A DNA stretch of 64,000 bases from Cryptomeria japonica. Its lineage: Eukaryota > Streptophyta > Pinopsida > Cupressales > Cupressaceae. Shown in pieces: positions 42,407 through 54,800 of the stretch. Below the pieces are notes generated by a model. The model did not search any database, was not told the origin of the DNA, and saw only the letters and a list, made by a program, of their open reading frames with translations. The first letter of the stretch is position 1. Each line of letters opens with the position of its first letter. The stretch lies in contig NC_081413.1 of assembly GCF_030272615.1 (NCBI RefSeq), forward strand, positions 18,736,285 to 18,800,284, given 5' to 3'. A program made the translations under genes and the position numbers.

Positions 42407-45255
42407 ATGCCCGTCACAAGGTCCCAAAAAGAAAAAGGAATAATGGACCCGAACAACACACAGTCTATAAACCCTATTTGGAACATGGACATGTCAACAG
42501 GTCAACACTCAGGTACACATACAATGTCCACCATAAATGAATTACAACAACATCTGACAAAGGAAGAAATTGAGTCCACACAGCAAGACCCGCATGTCCT
42601 CATGATCCTAGATGCACTTATACATAGTGATAGGGACAAGTATCTTTCGATGTTAATACAAAATGGGGCAAAATTACCTGAGGATTTTGATGTCACAAAG
42701 ATTTTACCACCAGGAAAAACTTTAGGTCAAGATAACAATCAAACACCACCCTTGATGCAAATACAAGCAACAACCTCCAGTCTTCCTCAAAACGTACCTC
42801 TCCCAACAAATGCCAATATAAATGCAAACTTTCAAACAAGCATGTCATCTTCAGCAATCAATGCTAGTATACCATCACAGAGCATACCAATAATGTCAAG
42901 TGTCTCAGCACCTATTCAAATGCAATCAACAAGTGTAACCCAACCTCCAGTTTCCTATTCTATGGGATCCATATATGGTTATCAAAAGGCAAATCTAGGT
43001 ATTACCAATACAACAGGAACAACTCAACCAAACATGGGTTCACATATCGCCTATTTCACAATATCTACTGGAACACACAACACACAAGGTTATAATCTTG
43101 GTACCTTTCAACAAACTCCTAGTTATGCAACCATGAATCCATTTGTGGGACATACACACACACAAGGTATACCTTTGACATCAACAGATATTCTGACATA
43201 GCAAGTACAGAGTTTGCAACAACAGATGACGACCATGCAAACTGGTAATGATAAAAAGAGCTACACAATGCAAGACTTACGTCCTTATCCATTTGATCAC
43301 ATATTATACATGCCACCTTTCCCACAACATTTTGAAACACCCAAATTTGATAGATATCGAGGGAAGGGTGATCCTAGAGATTATATCAGAGAATTTTTTA
43401 CGGCATGTATAGAAGTTGCCTCAGAAGATACTTACCTAATGAGACTATTCCCTAAAAGTCTGGGAGGTCCAGCTTTAGAGTGGTTTTCACATCACCACCA
43501 ACCATCACGTCATGGGGGGAATTAGCTGAACAATTTATTGCAAACTTCTCGCACAACATTGACACCCAGGTTACTTTGATGGATTTATGTGCCACTAAGC
43601 AATACGAGAATGAAACATTTGCATCCTTCATACAATGATGGAGGGCTCTCTACAGGAGATGCAAGATAGTTATCCCAGAAATAGAGCAAGTGGATATGTT
43701 TACAGAAAATTTGATTCCTAAGATAAAATATCCCATACAAATGCAGTGTCTTACCACATTCAAACAAATCACAGAAAAGGCTCTCAAATGTGAGAAGGGC
43801 TTGGTAGAACAAGGTCTTATTAAGTATGGCAATACCAACAACAATGACAATCCAAGTTTTGGTCAAAAAACAAAAATGTGACTGTATATGGTGAAAATGG
43901 ATAACAATAACAACAATATTGAAAGGCTAAATGAATTCAACCACAAAACCCTAGCCTAACAACAACAAAGATCCACCATAACATATGAAGATTACCTAAG
44001 ACAATGCAAATCACATGAAATCTCAAAGATTATACCATCACATGTCCAATAGGGTTTTTATCTCCATTCTTCCTATCTCCATTGATCTTGCTTGATATAT
44101 TTGCTCTCAGATTTTATGTGCACAAAAGCTCAACAAAGAACGGAATGTGGTTGCAAGTAGGATCGTAGTATAGTCAAGTCCTTAAGATGATTCATTAGGG
44201 TTTGATAATGAAGGAAGCATCTCCTTATATAGAAGACACTATAAGAAATGGAGGGATAAGATTGAGAGGTGCCAAAAAGGAGGTCGGCTAGGATTAGAGG
44301 GTAGGTAAAAGAAATAATAAAATAATGAAAGGGGTAGGTAGTGTATGAATTAAGAGATGAATGACATGTGTCATGTGTAGAAAAGGTTAATGAATTAATT
44401 AAATAAATAAAGATTTATTTAATTAATAGAAGAAGTAGGATAATTAAATAAATAAGAATATTTATTTAATTTAGGAAAAGGATAATTTAAATAAATAAAT
44501 GTATTTATTTAAATGAGAAATAAGGCTAGAAGAAGATAAATGAATTAATTAAATAAATAAGGATTTATTTAATTAATAGAAGAATTAGGCTTAGATAATT
44601 AAATAAATAAAATATTTATTTAATTAGACTGGACAATTTTAGGTGTCTACAGTGACCAATGATGGTATTGTAGACACCAGAACAATAAACAAGAACTCAA
44701 CCCGTTTTATCACTTGGAACAAGTCAGTCAACAAATCCACATACCGGGAATAACACAACCTCAACCAATGTAAATGCTACGCAAAATACAAACACAAGAT
44801 ACCCTAGGGTAAACGCCCCAAGAAGAAATTACACACCTTTAGGAGAACCTATTGACTTAGCACTCAAAAAGTTAATACAGACAAACATGATCACTCTACC
44901 TGAAGTAAGAGTATATGAACCAGGTCCTTTTTAACCCACATGGTGGAATGACAATGATTTCTGTGATTACCATAGGACTAAAGGTCACAAAACAACAAGT
45001 TGCTACAAGTTGAAAAACTTGGTCCAAGATATGATAGACCAAGGTGATATCACAATTGATATGGATAAGACCTCAACAAATACGAATCATACGATTTTTA
45101 AAGATCCGTTTGTTAAGAATGACAAGCGAAAAGCTACCACATCAGGTACCCAAGACAACACGGCTAATTACACGAAAGTCTCATATGACTACACTATTCA
45201 TGCCATTAGTTCAAGAGATACAACAAACAATGATTCACAAGAAACAACTAATTAG
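42407..45255 (+). pseudogene. Element D gag, broken and split by a solo LTR
   Basis: Gag starts MPVTRSQKEKGIMDPNN at 42407. A Gln/Ser/Thr-rich part ends at TAG 43198. The frame then gives YTMQDLRPYPFDH, the gag domain (FDRYRGKGDPRDYI, LFPKSLGG; frame change near 43500, stop at 43636), and KCEKGLVEQGLIKYG. The solo LTR 43883-44651 cuts within KNVTNDG. Gag resumes at 44652 and reaches a Cys-His motif C-x2-H-x3-GH-x4-C near 44963-45003 and MIDQGDITIDMDK, ending at TAG 45253. The alignment with A and B is clear across the insertion. Confidence 0.85.
43883..44651 (-). mobile_element. Solo LTR of the element B family
   Basis: This is one 769 bp LTR in reverse orientation, closely matching 12946-13735, with perfect GTGAC duplications (43878-43882, 44652-44656). 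No internal sequence remains, the signature of LTR-LTR recombination. It has a small deletion compared with the 790 bp copies. Confidence 0.93.
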
Positions 45256-45300
45256 GAGGACCAATATCAAGACACTCATAAAGATAACAACCAAATTTGC

Positions 45301-46302
45301 ATGATATTTGAAGGACCAAAGTATGACGATGATATGAATCTTTGTCTCCAAGACTGGGGGCAAGATCAACCATCTCACTCAGATTGGTTTGAGGATGTAC
45401 TCATTGAACATATTATGAGTGTCAAACATGGAAATTGGGACTATGAAGAAGGATTTCATATAAATCTAGATAAGATAGCCTATGATACAAATGATACAAT
45501 TGCTACAATCACAATTACTCCCAAAGACAAAGACCGTGTAGTGGTTACTCGCAGGTCAAAGGTAACCTTGCAAGGGATACCACAAAATCAACCACCAGTA
45601 GTAGGGACTTACAATGTAGTTGAGAAACTTAAGAAAACTCTGGCACAAATATCCTTATTCGAAATACTACGTATTTCACCCAATCATAGAGGTATACTGG
45701 ACAAAGCACTTCAAGATTTAGTAGTGGACAAAGATATAGATGAATGTGCCTTCCAGTCTATGGTAGGAAATCTGACACAAGGTACACAAATTGCATTTAC
45801 AGAACAAGATATTCCTAGTGATAAATTGCTTCATAATGAACCACTACATCTGGAAGCTTACATTCACAAGAAGAGAATCAGAAGAGTACTTATAGATGGG
45901 GGAGTCGGTTTGAACATTTGTACCTTAAAGCTGGTCAAAGCACTGGGATATTCTGAGCTTCACATTGATTCTTCCAAAAGGATAAGCATCAAGGCTTATG
46001 ATGATGAAGAACAATCTAAAGGCATTGTAACATTACTTGTACAAATAGGACCAATAATGACAGAGGTCACTTTTCAAGTCTTGGATAGAGAGCTGGGATA
46101 TAACATGTTATTAGGCCACCCATGGATCCACACCATGCAAGAAGTACCATCCACATTTCATCAGTGTGTCAAATTCCCATACAATGGTATTGAAATCACC
46201 ATAAAGGGTGATCCAAATCCGTTTCAACATTGTAATTATCTAAAAGACAGTGTCGATAATCAGGTACCTATCAATCAGGCTGCACCTCTCACTATATAGT
46301 TG
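45301..46302 (+). pseudogene. Element D protease
   Basis: The frame from 45301 (stop before) to TAG 46297 includes an acidic part, VTRRSKVTLQGIP, the pre-protease block LFEILRISPNHRGILDKAL, and a retropepsin domain: RVLIDGGVGLNICTL near 45890, IKAYDDEEQSKG, and LLGHPWI near 46110. The centre is D-G-G as in B. This stretch itself is open for 332 codons. copC is inserted just after it. Confidence 0.82.
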
Positions 46303-46307
46303 GAAAC

Positions 46308-46798
46308 TGTTGGATTTTGCTAAGATCAAGAGCTCAATGAAATGTACAAAATAGAGACACAATATAGGACAAGAATAAACTGTATTCTCATCAATAGAAA
46401 ATGATCAATAACATGATTCAATAGTTGTGATACAATGAATAGAGGCCTGCTTATATAGGCAAGGCTAGGGATATGTATGAGCACACAAATATGACATGTG
46501 GCTCAATAAGAAACAAGGGTAGGTAGGAAATAGGTGTGGGTAGGTAGGAGAAATAATATAATATTCCACATGAGGTGGATCACCCACCGAAGGTGGAATT
46601 ATCACTCCATTATAAGTGGATATGATAGTGTAATAACAAGATCAACACCATAAAAGGTGGAATTTCTCCTACACACACTATCCTAATGTGGCACAAACAC
46701 CCAAGTGTCTCATATCCAAACTACTATGAAATGCATTATCCTAAGTAAACTTAAGTAAGTGTAATAATATCCAAGATGAATAATTATTTACACCAACA
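46308..46798 (-). repeat. copC 3' LTR
   Basis: It runs TGTTGGATTTTGC to CACCAACA on the + strand and is almost identical to 50988-51478. The central part holds the hairpin-prone phrases GAGGTGGATCACCCACC and AAGGTGGAATTATCACTCC. Confidence 0.94.
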
Positions 46799-46812
46799 CC
46801 CCCCCTTAAGTG
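46799..46812 (-). promoter_or_regulatory. copC polypurine tract
   Basis: Minus strand GCACTTAAGGGGGGG directly precedes the 3' LTR (TGTTGGTG). Confidence 0.8.
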
Positions 46813-47168
46813 CAACTTAGGGGAATGCACTTAAGTCTAAAATGCAACTAAGCAATGCAAGATGGGTCCCGGCTACGAGGCCATGTTAGGTACCCATGTA
46901 CAAATGCAAATGCATGCAAACCAATGCAATAAAATCTCTCACAAAGTGGGGAAAGAGAGAAAAACCCAATGGGAAAAAACCCTCCCCCAAAAAGAGATGA
47001 AAACATACAAGAGAATTCTCATAGAAGAATGTGAAGGACAAAACCCCATGTGAGGAAAAAGTCCCCCCCATATGAGAGAATAAGAGAAGTCAAATTGTGA
47101 CCCCCCCTCAATGGAGAATCTACACCAATGGAAGAAGCTCGATGTATGAAGAAACTGCTCCACGAACG
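46813..47168 (-). other. copC 3' noncoding region
   Basis: The stretch is A-rich on the + strand, with repeated phrases like GGGAAAAAACCCTCCCCCAA and GGAAAAAGTCCCCCCCAT. No gene is supported; short frames on both strands look accidental. Confidence 0.5.
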
Positions 47169-48203
47169 TCAAACAACATTCCTCCCCTTAGGAAGAAACA
47201 AAACCAAAGGTGTATCCATGAAGTCTCCCCAATCATGAAGGGAAGATGTATGAAGAAAACTCATGATGAAAGGAATCTCTGAAAACTGCTCAAGTGTCCC
47301 CATGTCGAAGCTGAAAGATACCCCTTCCAAAGGTGGTAAACTGTGCCACACTACTGAGAAAGGCACTCCAAGATCTAGTGGAGATGGATGTAGAACATGT
47401 CCCAAAGACTCACATGTCTCCTCAAAATATAAAGAGGCCTCCAACTGCTGTACATAAGTATCCACAATCATGTCAACCTCGAAAGAATGATCATGTAGAG
47501 AATGAACAAGAGGGTCAGAGTGTGCCCTCACAACAATCGAAGAAGGATCACCTTCATCAAAGAGAAGATGAATGTCATCAATGATGTCTCCCAAATCTGC
47601 AATGTAGGATTCCACAAACAAACCTGCAATATCTGTCAAGTAATCATCCCATGAATCCGAAGCTGGAAGACAATGAATATCCTACTGCACTGAATCACAT
47701 GAAGGCAAAACTGTTGCACTATCTGCATCATCAGGTGCAATAGGTGATGTGATATCAATATGAGGAGATGAAATACAAGACTCATGAACGGGGTCACATG
47801 TGAGAATCCCCATGTTCAAGTGTCCAAAGTTCTCCTCAAAATCTGATCTATAATAAGTGTAATCATCATGTGTAGAATCATCAAATGTGAAATCATCATC
47901 ATCAACAAAATATGAAAAGGAGTATAACCGAGATGCATGATCAACCACCCCAGTCACAATGATAGCTCTAGTCTCCATGTCTCTAATGAAAACTGAGTCA
48001 GGTGTGAACTCCACAACTCTCTTAGTTGCGCCATGTGTGATTTGATAGATAGAAAGGAGATTGTTTGTCAAGTGGGGTACACACAACACATCATTGAAGG
48101 AGTTATCCCCAATGTCAATAGATCCTTTCCCAATCACATCCATGTATGTATGATTGCCCATCAAAATCTGTGGCATGGTGCAAGGCTCAAATGTAGAGAA
48201 CAT
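47169..48203 (-). pseudogene. copC post-protease acidic region in place of pol
   Basis: Two adjoining frames (48203-47682 and 47639-47169, one stop at 47680) continue the protease. The first part still aligns with copia protease C-terminal sequence (IDIGDNSFNDVLCVPHLTNN, LLSIYQI). From about 47920 it turns Asp/Ser/His-rich (DDDDFTFDDSTHDDYTYY) and stays acidic to the end, without integrase or RT motifs. It may be a replaced pol segment that is still translated; function unknown. Confidence 0.6.
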
Positions 48204-48206
48204 AGA

Positions 48207-49291
48207 CTATGAAGATGCCATATGATGAGAAGCCCCTGAATCTAGAAGCCATCTCTCTGAATCATGACTGATAGTAGCACATAGAGCTTTTCCTTTTCTT
48301 GTTCCAAAAGAGTGAGTTTTTCCACTTGTAGAAGCCATTAATGCTTGCCCTTTTCCTTTTGAATGTGAGGAAGTTGAAGTTGATGAATCATCCTTCTTGT
48401 AGACTTTAGGCAAATCAATGTTATGCTTTTTGATGATATGTGTAAGCTCATCAATCTTCTTAGAATAGCAACGATGTTCCTCATGACCAATCTTTTTACA
48501 ATAAGCACAAGTAGGTCTCTCCCTCTTTGGTGAATTATCTCTCTTGGAAGAGGATGAATCTCCTTGTTGTGGAGAAGATGTTGCTTTTTCTTTAGGCTTT
48601 AATTGCCATTTCTTCTTGTTTGAGTTGTCCTTTCCTTGATTTCCTTTGTTCCCTTGATTTGCCACTAATGTTTGAGACTTAGAAGCCTTAAGAATGCCCA
48701 TGCTTATCAACTTAGTTTGTTCCATCATCAACATTTCATTGAAAGCATCAAATGTAGGCATTGTGTAGCTTGAACCCATTGTCATCCTATGGGTTTGGAA
48801 ACTAGAAACAAATGCTGCATATTCTTGTGGAAGCTTGCCTATCAAGTTGAATATCAATTGAGTATCCTTTTTATCAATGCCACAATCTTTGAGTTGTGCC
48901 CTCAACTCATTTGCCTTAGTGACATAATCTTGTATAGTATCAAAGTTTTTGGATCTAACATGGTGAGATCACTATCAATTTGATATCCCCTAATCTCATC
49001 AACTTGACCATACAAGTCTTGAAACTTTTGCCAAGCATCCTTGATTAGAGTACATTTCTCAATATGAAAAATGAGATCCTTTGATACATACTTTCTTAAG
49101 GTACCAATTGCCATGATATTTTTAGTGAGCCAATCTAAGTGACCAACTGGATCAGCCTTAGGATCAGCTGGAGCAACAATAGTTCCATCAATGTAATGAG
49201 TGAGTCCTTTTTCCATAAGTTTACTCCTTGCATCAATTTTCCAAGTAGCATAATTATGTGGAGTTAAGAGAGGAAACTTAGAAGAACCCAT
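48207..49291 (-). pseudogene. copC gag-protease, two lesions
   Basis: Gag starts MGSSKFPLLTPHNYATWK at 49291, a copia-type gag (DUF4219/UBN2-like). A frame change near 48905-48960 separates it from AQLKDCGIDKKDTQLIF onward. A good CCHC knuckle (CAYCKKIGHEEHRC, near 48500) and the protease active site LLDSGASHHM (near 48225, D-S-G intact) follow, then a TAG at 48204-48206. The frame change and stop are the only breaks seen, in keeping with the young LTRs. Confidence 0.85.
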
Positions 49292-50975
49292 AGCAGCAAA
49301 AAGGAAGGAACACAAGAGCACAAAAGCACAAGAGACACCCCCCCAAATTCAATCAATCAATGTACCCCCCCCAAAGTGATGATTTTGGCACTTTATACTT
49401 AGTGCGATTACAATGAGCCACTTGCAAAACAAGGCAAAGTGGACTTATGATGCAAATTTTACAACTTCTCAAATGAGATACAAGAGACTTCAATAGTGCA
49501 ATGAATCTAACTGAGATTCAAGCAAATATACAAGTACCAAAAGAGCCAAAAATGGCCAAAATTTGAAAGTACAATTTCTACTTACAATGGCATCAATCTA
49601 ATAGCATCATACGAAAGTAGACGAAAAAATACGCACTTTCAAAAAAAATGGCACCTAAAAAGGAGGTCGGATGACCCCAAACGAAGCCTCTGAAGTTGCA
49701 AAAACTGGGATTACTCAGGTACAGTCACCAAAAACTGAATTTTTTGAAAAATCCGTGCATCAAAATCAAAAAATTTCTTCACCAATATGGAGAGCACAAA
49801 ATTATAGCCCATTTCAAAAAAAATTGCAACAAAAAAGGAGCAAAAATGAGCAAGTTATGGCCATTTGAAGTTGAACTGCAAAATCAAAAATGCAAATGAG
49901 AGGGGGTCCAAAAATTTTCAAACCCTGCTGATGTGGCGCTGATGTCAGCAAGTCACAAGGTTAAATTTGACGGCCGTATGACCGTCGCAAAAACTTCACC
50001 CTCTGCTGACTGGGCATCCGTACTGTACGGATGGATGATGCGGCCAGATGATTGTACAGTCCGTACTGTACGAATTTTGCTGATTGAGCAGGTCTGCGTG
50101 GCAGATGACTGTGGCGTACGGAAGTCTGCGTGGCAGTGTACGGAATGCTGCGTGGTAGGGTTTGTATTGCGGGCCAGTGGCCGCCTGCCACATGGCGGGC
50201 GCGGTCCTCCAGTCTCGTTGACTTGACTGGACTGCGACGCGGGAGACACCGGTGATGAATTTTGGGCGCCGGCGGAGACGAGCAGACGGGCGCAGCTGGA
50301 GGTGGCGCGGCCTTGGGAAAGGCGGTGCCGAAGCGTCGGCGGCGACGGTGTCCGGCAGGTCTCTGCGGGCGGTGGTCGGCGGGAGATGGCACCAGAAAGG
50401 AGGTGTAGGTGCAGGGTGCCGTCGGCGGCGGAGTCCGGCAGGTCTCTGCGGGCTGACAGACGGCATCGGTGGTGAGAGACAGAAAACTCGGCAAGCACGG
50501 GGAGTATGGTTGGCGCTACGGCAGGCGGTACACGTCGGCGTCGGCGGCGTCAAACCTGCAGACAGGTACGCTCTGACAAACCTGCAGCCTGCGGGTCACG
50601 GGGGGGGTCTGCGGATCCCCCAAAAATTGATTTTTTTTTTTATTTTTATTTTTTTCAATTTTTTGCTTTCGGAATTTTTATTTATTTATTTTTTTTTTTT
50701 CAATTTTTGAAAAAATATATTCAGAAAAAAAAAAAAAAAAATTCCGAAAAATACAATAATATTCCGAAAATCCGTACGATATAAGCAAAATTGGAGAAAA
50801 AAAATTTCTCACTAAAATAGGCCGAATTTATAACCAAAATTCATGGAAACGGCCTTCTGGACGCAATGGTGAGGTCGGATCTGGTCTAGGATGTCTCCAA
50901 AAGATGCTGCTCCTCAGATCTGCCTCTTGACGTCGCAATAATGCCTCTTCAAGACGAATCAATGAAGCCCGAATG
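49292..50975 (-). other. copC leader with a GC-rich island
   Basis: The leader between primer-binding site and gag is about 1.7 kb. About 49953-50610 is GC-rich, unlike all surrounding DNA. It has overlapping long frames in several phases on both strands, as expected from base composition alone, plus GTACTGTACGG palindromes (50016, 50082) and the phrase CCGGCAGGTCTCTGCGGGC twice (about 50351 and 50433). Next to it (50630-50760) are long T and A runs. Confidence 0.7.
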
Positions 50976-50987
50976 GCTCTGATACCA
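50976..50987 (-). promoter_or_regulatory. copC primer-binding site (initiator tRNA-Met)
   Basis: The minus strand reads TGGTATCAGAGC, an exact match to the standard plant initiator tRNA-Met site, directly beside the 5' LTR. Confidence 0.93.
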
Positions 50988-51478
50988 TGTTGGATTTTGC
51001 CAAGATCAAGAGCTCAATGAAATGTACAAAATAGAGACACAATATAGGACAAGAATAAATTGTATTCTCATCAATAGAAAATGATCAATAACATGATTCA
51101 ATAGTTGTGATACAATGAATAGAGGCTTGCTTATATAGGCAAGGCTAGGGATATGTATGAGCACACAAATATGACATGTGGCTCAATAAGAAACAAGGGT
51201 AGGTAGGAAATAGGTGTGGGTAGGTAGGAGAAATAATATAATATTCCATATGAGGTGGATCACCCACCGAAGGTGGAATTATCACTCCATTATAAGTGGA
51301 TATGATAGTGTAATAACAAGATCAACACCATAAAAGGTAGAATTTCTCCTACACACACTATCCCAATGTGGCACAAACACCCAAGTGTCTCATATCCAAA
51401 CTACTATGAAATGCATTATCCTAAGTAAACTTAAGTAAGTGTAATAATATCCAAGATGAATAATTATTTACACCAACA
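50988..51478 (-). repeat. copC 5' LTR
   Basis: Direct repeat partner of 46308-46798 with about six transitions; followed by the GAAAC duplication at 51479-51483. Confidence 0.94.
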
Positions 51479-51483
51479 GAAAC

Positions 51484-52975
51484 GTTAAAGATCATAGAAA
51501 CACAAAAAGATATACCTACGACATCCTCCTTACAAATAAAGGATATGGGTTGTGGAGAGTACACTATTGCAAATACTTTAAATGGGAAACAATTGTCTCT
51601 TTCTCCTAAGTCCTTTGGGAAACCTCACACTACAGTACAAAAGAAAGACAAAGGAAAAGAAATTGTCAGATACTCAGACTCATGCTCTTTCATTAGATGG
51701 GGAGACTTAGAGGAAGAATCCTTGAACGAAGATGTTAACCATTGGATATATAGAGAAGAAGATCATATGACGACACTAGAATACACACGAATCAGTATGG
51801 CAATGGATTCAAAATACTCCAAAGACATGGATATGATGGTACCACAGGCCTAGGGTTACAAAAGCAAGGAAGACTAGAACCTGTTCTTCCTAATGATAAT
51901 CCAGGAAATCAAGGATTGGGATACAAACATGTACAACATATCACACAAGCCAGATAGTGTACTCTTGATATACTAAATTGACCAAGCAAACCATCAGATT
52001 ACATATCACAAAGGAATTGGTCCACACAGGCTCTTCCATCTTCATCTCAAACAAGCAATCAGGTACCTACATCACCAACTGCAAAATCAGATGGGGAAGA
52101 CATGAGATGACTCTTGCAAGAACCCACTACGGAGTTACAAAATGATGCATTTATTGACACAACAGTACAGGCTAATGTGGCAACAGATGCAGGATTACCC
52201 CCACCACCTGAATCCCACCCATGGTTATTGTCACTTATTCTACCACGAGAGGCAACTCAGGCTCAACCTAACAAAACAGATGAAGAAAGATTACAAAGAC
52301 TTATACCTAGCTTAAGAAGAGTCACTAATGTACAAAGAAGACCAATCAATCTACAATAGAATCAAGGACAGGAACAAGAAGAAATAAGTGATGATAGCCC
52401 ATATGATGAAACATATATTGACAGTGAGATAGATTCTCATGACTGTGAATTCTTATCACTCCATGATTCTAGCCCACCAAAAAGTGTAATATTAAGGAAT
52501 CAAATAAGGCTTATACAAAATGAAGATACACAAAGCCAGTCAAACAATCAAGTCTTCATGTTATCCGAGTCTACTAAAGAAGGGACTAATGATTTACCCC
52601 TAGTACATTCACACTTGATTGATTGGGGGCAAGAATGAAAACCAACGCTGGATTGGTTTGAAAACGATGAAGCAATTTCTGAATTTCTAGGAGTCAGAAA
52701 GGGATTTCCACAAGGTGATCATAAAGCAGGGTTTTCTATAGACCTAAATAGAACAACATACTTTGGAGAAGAAAGTAGTTCTCAAACAGAAGATAAGGAT
52801 CAAACTACCCCTAATGACTTAGGGAATCTTCCTATGGAAAGAGAAAGTTCAACATTACTTACAGAGGAAACAAAAGAAGTTAACATAGTAGAAGGGGAAA
52901 TTGTACATAACATCCATCTGGCAAAATCACTGAGCAAAGAAGAAAAAGACAGATTCATTTATTTTTTCAAGCAAT
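51484..52975 (+). pseudogene. Element D post-protease linker and G-patch, broken
   Basis: After copC the frame resumes with IKDMGCGEYTIANTL and the acidic WIYREEDHMTT part, open to TAG 51853. A frame change near 51810 then gives a G-patch-like segment (ILQRHGYDGTTGLGLQKQG...NQGLGYKH, about 51812-51935). Further acidic linkers follow (52114-52359 and on), with stops at 52105, 52357 and 52636. The order protease, IKD-GCGEY block, G-patch, linker matches element A. Confidence 0.72.
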
Positions 52976-54800
52976 GACTTATCAAATTTGCTTGGTCCTA
53001 TTCAGACATGTTGGGCTTAGATTTTGAATTAGTGTTGCATCACTTACCATTGATACCAGGAGTTAAACCTTACAAGCAAAAATTAAGAAAGATGCATCCA
53101 AGTATTGCATTACTGGTTAAAATAGAATTACAAAAGTTGCTGGATGTAGGTTTTATCAGACCTATTAACTATGCGGAATGGATATCCAACCTAATACCTG
53201 TGACTAAGCTCATGGGAGGTATTAGAATATATACGGATTTTCGAGATCTAAATAAAACTTGCCCTAAGGATGACTTCCCGCTACCCAATATCGACATGAT
53301 AGTTGACCTCACAGCTGGAAATGAGATGCTATCCTTAATGGATAGTTTTTTAGGATACAACCAAATTAAAATTGCACCAAAAGATCAACATAAAATAGCC
53401 TTTACATGCCCATGGGGAATGTACTGCTGGAATGTGATGCCATTTGGTCTTAAAAATGTCGGGGCAACATACCAAAGAGACATGACAACATTATCTCATG
53501 ACATGATCCATAACATAATGGAAGATTATGTGGATGACATATTGGCCAAATCACAAACTAGAGAAAGTCACCTTGCAATTCTTACACAGATATTTGATCA
53601 ATTGGAATAGTATAATGTCAGATTAAATCCAAAGAAATGTGTGTTTGGTGTAACAATAGGTAAACTATTAGGGTTTATAGTATCAAACAGAGGAATTGAA
53701 ATAGACCCTTCCAAGGTCAAGGCAATCATTAATATGCAACCTCCATCAACACTTAAACAGCTCAGAGGGTTACAAGGAAGATTGCAATCCATAAGGAGAT
53801 TCATAGCACAGTTAGCAGATAAGTGTCACCCATTCCAGCATTTACTCAGGAAAGGAGTTACTTTTAAATGGATAGAACAATGCCAGGAAGCTTTCCAAGC
53901 TCTAAAAGGTTATCTTTTGAACACACCAGTGTTAATATCTCCTACTCTAGGACAACCTCTATTGTTATACATATCAGCAATGAACTCAGGTCCGGGAGCT
54001 CTATTGGCACAACATGACAAAAATGGAAAAGAAAGAGCCATTTATTATATAAGTAGGACTCTAATCGGTTATGAGCTTAATTATACCCCCATAGAGAGAG
54101 CATGCTAGCAGTAATCTTTACATCCCAAAAGCTCAGACACTACATGTTGAGTCATAAGGTACAACTCATTGCACGGTTTGACCCACTCAAATACCTATTG
54201 AGCAGAGCAACATTGACCAGGCAATTGGCTAAATGGGTTATGATCTTGAGCGAGTTTGATATATAATACAAAGACAAAAAAGCTATTAAAGGACAAATCA
54301 TAGCAGATCAATTAGCAGAGGCTCCTATACAAGACAGCCACCCATTGCTGATAGACTTTCCAGATGAATCCGTGTTTACACTAACTGCCTCAGTAATGTG
54401 GAAGTTATACTTTGATGGTTCATATACAAATCAAGGATCTGGAGAGGTATTCTCTTCATTACTCCTCAAGGGGATGTTATACCCAAGTCATTTAGGATCA
54501 ATTTTCCATGCACCAACAATATGGTAGAATATGAAGCTCTCCTCATAGGGCTTTGCACAACTGTGCAATGGAAAATACAAGAGTTACGGGTCTATGGTGA
54601 TTCACACTTAATTGTAAACCAGGTCAATGATGATTACAATATGAAGGATGAAAAACTCATGCCTTATAAGAAGTTGGTCGAAGATAAAAAGGAGCACTTT
54701 AGCAAAATTACCTTCAAACAAATTCCCAGAATACAAATCAAGGCAGCAGATGCAATGGCAACCATAGGATCTCTTCTGAATATGCCTGCTAATGAAACTT
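52976..54800 (+). pseudogene. Element D reverse transcriptase and two RNase H domains, broken
   Basis: The RT domain at about 53080-53830 shows LQKLLDVGFIRPI, TDFRDLNKTCPKDDFPLP, PFGLKNVGATYQR and YVDDILAKS near 53530. A TAG at 53608 interrupts it. The Ty3-type RNase H (YYISRTLIGYELNY near 54043; stop at 54106; ARFDPLKYLL, RQLAKWV) is followed by a second RNase H (WKLYFDGSYTNQGSG near 54400; frame change near 54450; MVEYEALL, VYGDSHLIVN). Dual RNase H places D in the Tat lineage with A. Confidence 0.88.

Larger units (their letters stand above)
46308..51478 (-). mobile_element. copC: recent copia-type element with gag-protease only
   Basis: LTRs of 491 bp (46308-46798, 50988-51478) differ at about six sites by eye, all C/T or G/A transitions. 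Perfect GAAAC duplications flank it (46303-46307, 51479-51483). PPT next to the left LTR and an exact initiator-Met primer-binding site next to the right LTR set the minus strand. Inside are gag and protease, then an acidic frame without integrase, RT or RNase H, and a long leader with a GC-rich island. It must depend on another copia element for RT and integrase. Confidence 0.93.

Noticed and set aside
47880-47925. FVDDDD-like run in copC as a reverse transcriptase YVDD motif
   Set aside because: It is part of a long acidic stretch. None of the other RT blocks are around it.
49953-50710. Several long overlapping frames on both strands in the GC-rich island (up to 185 codons)
   Set aside because: Three phases on one strand and one on the other are open at once, as GC-rich DNA gives few stops. 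None shows a domain or a start context that stands out.
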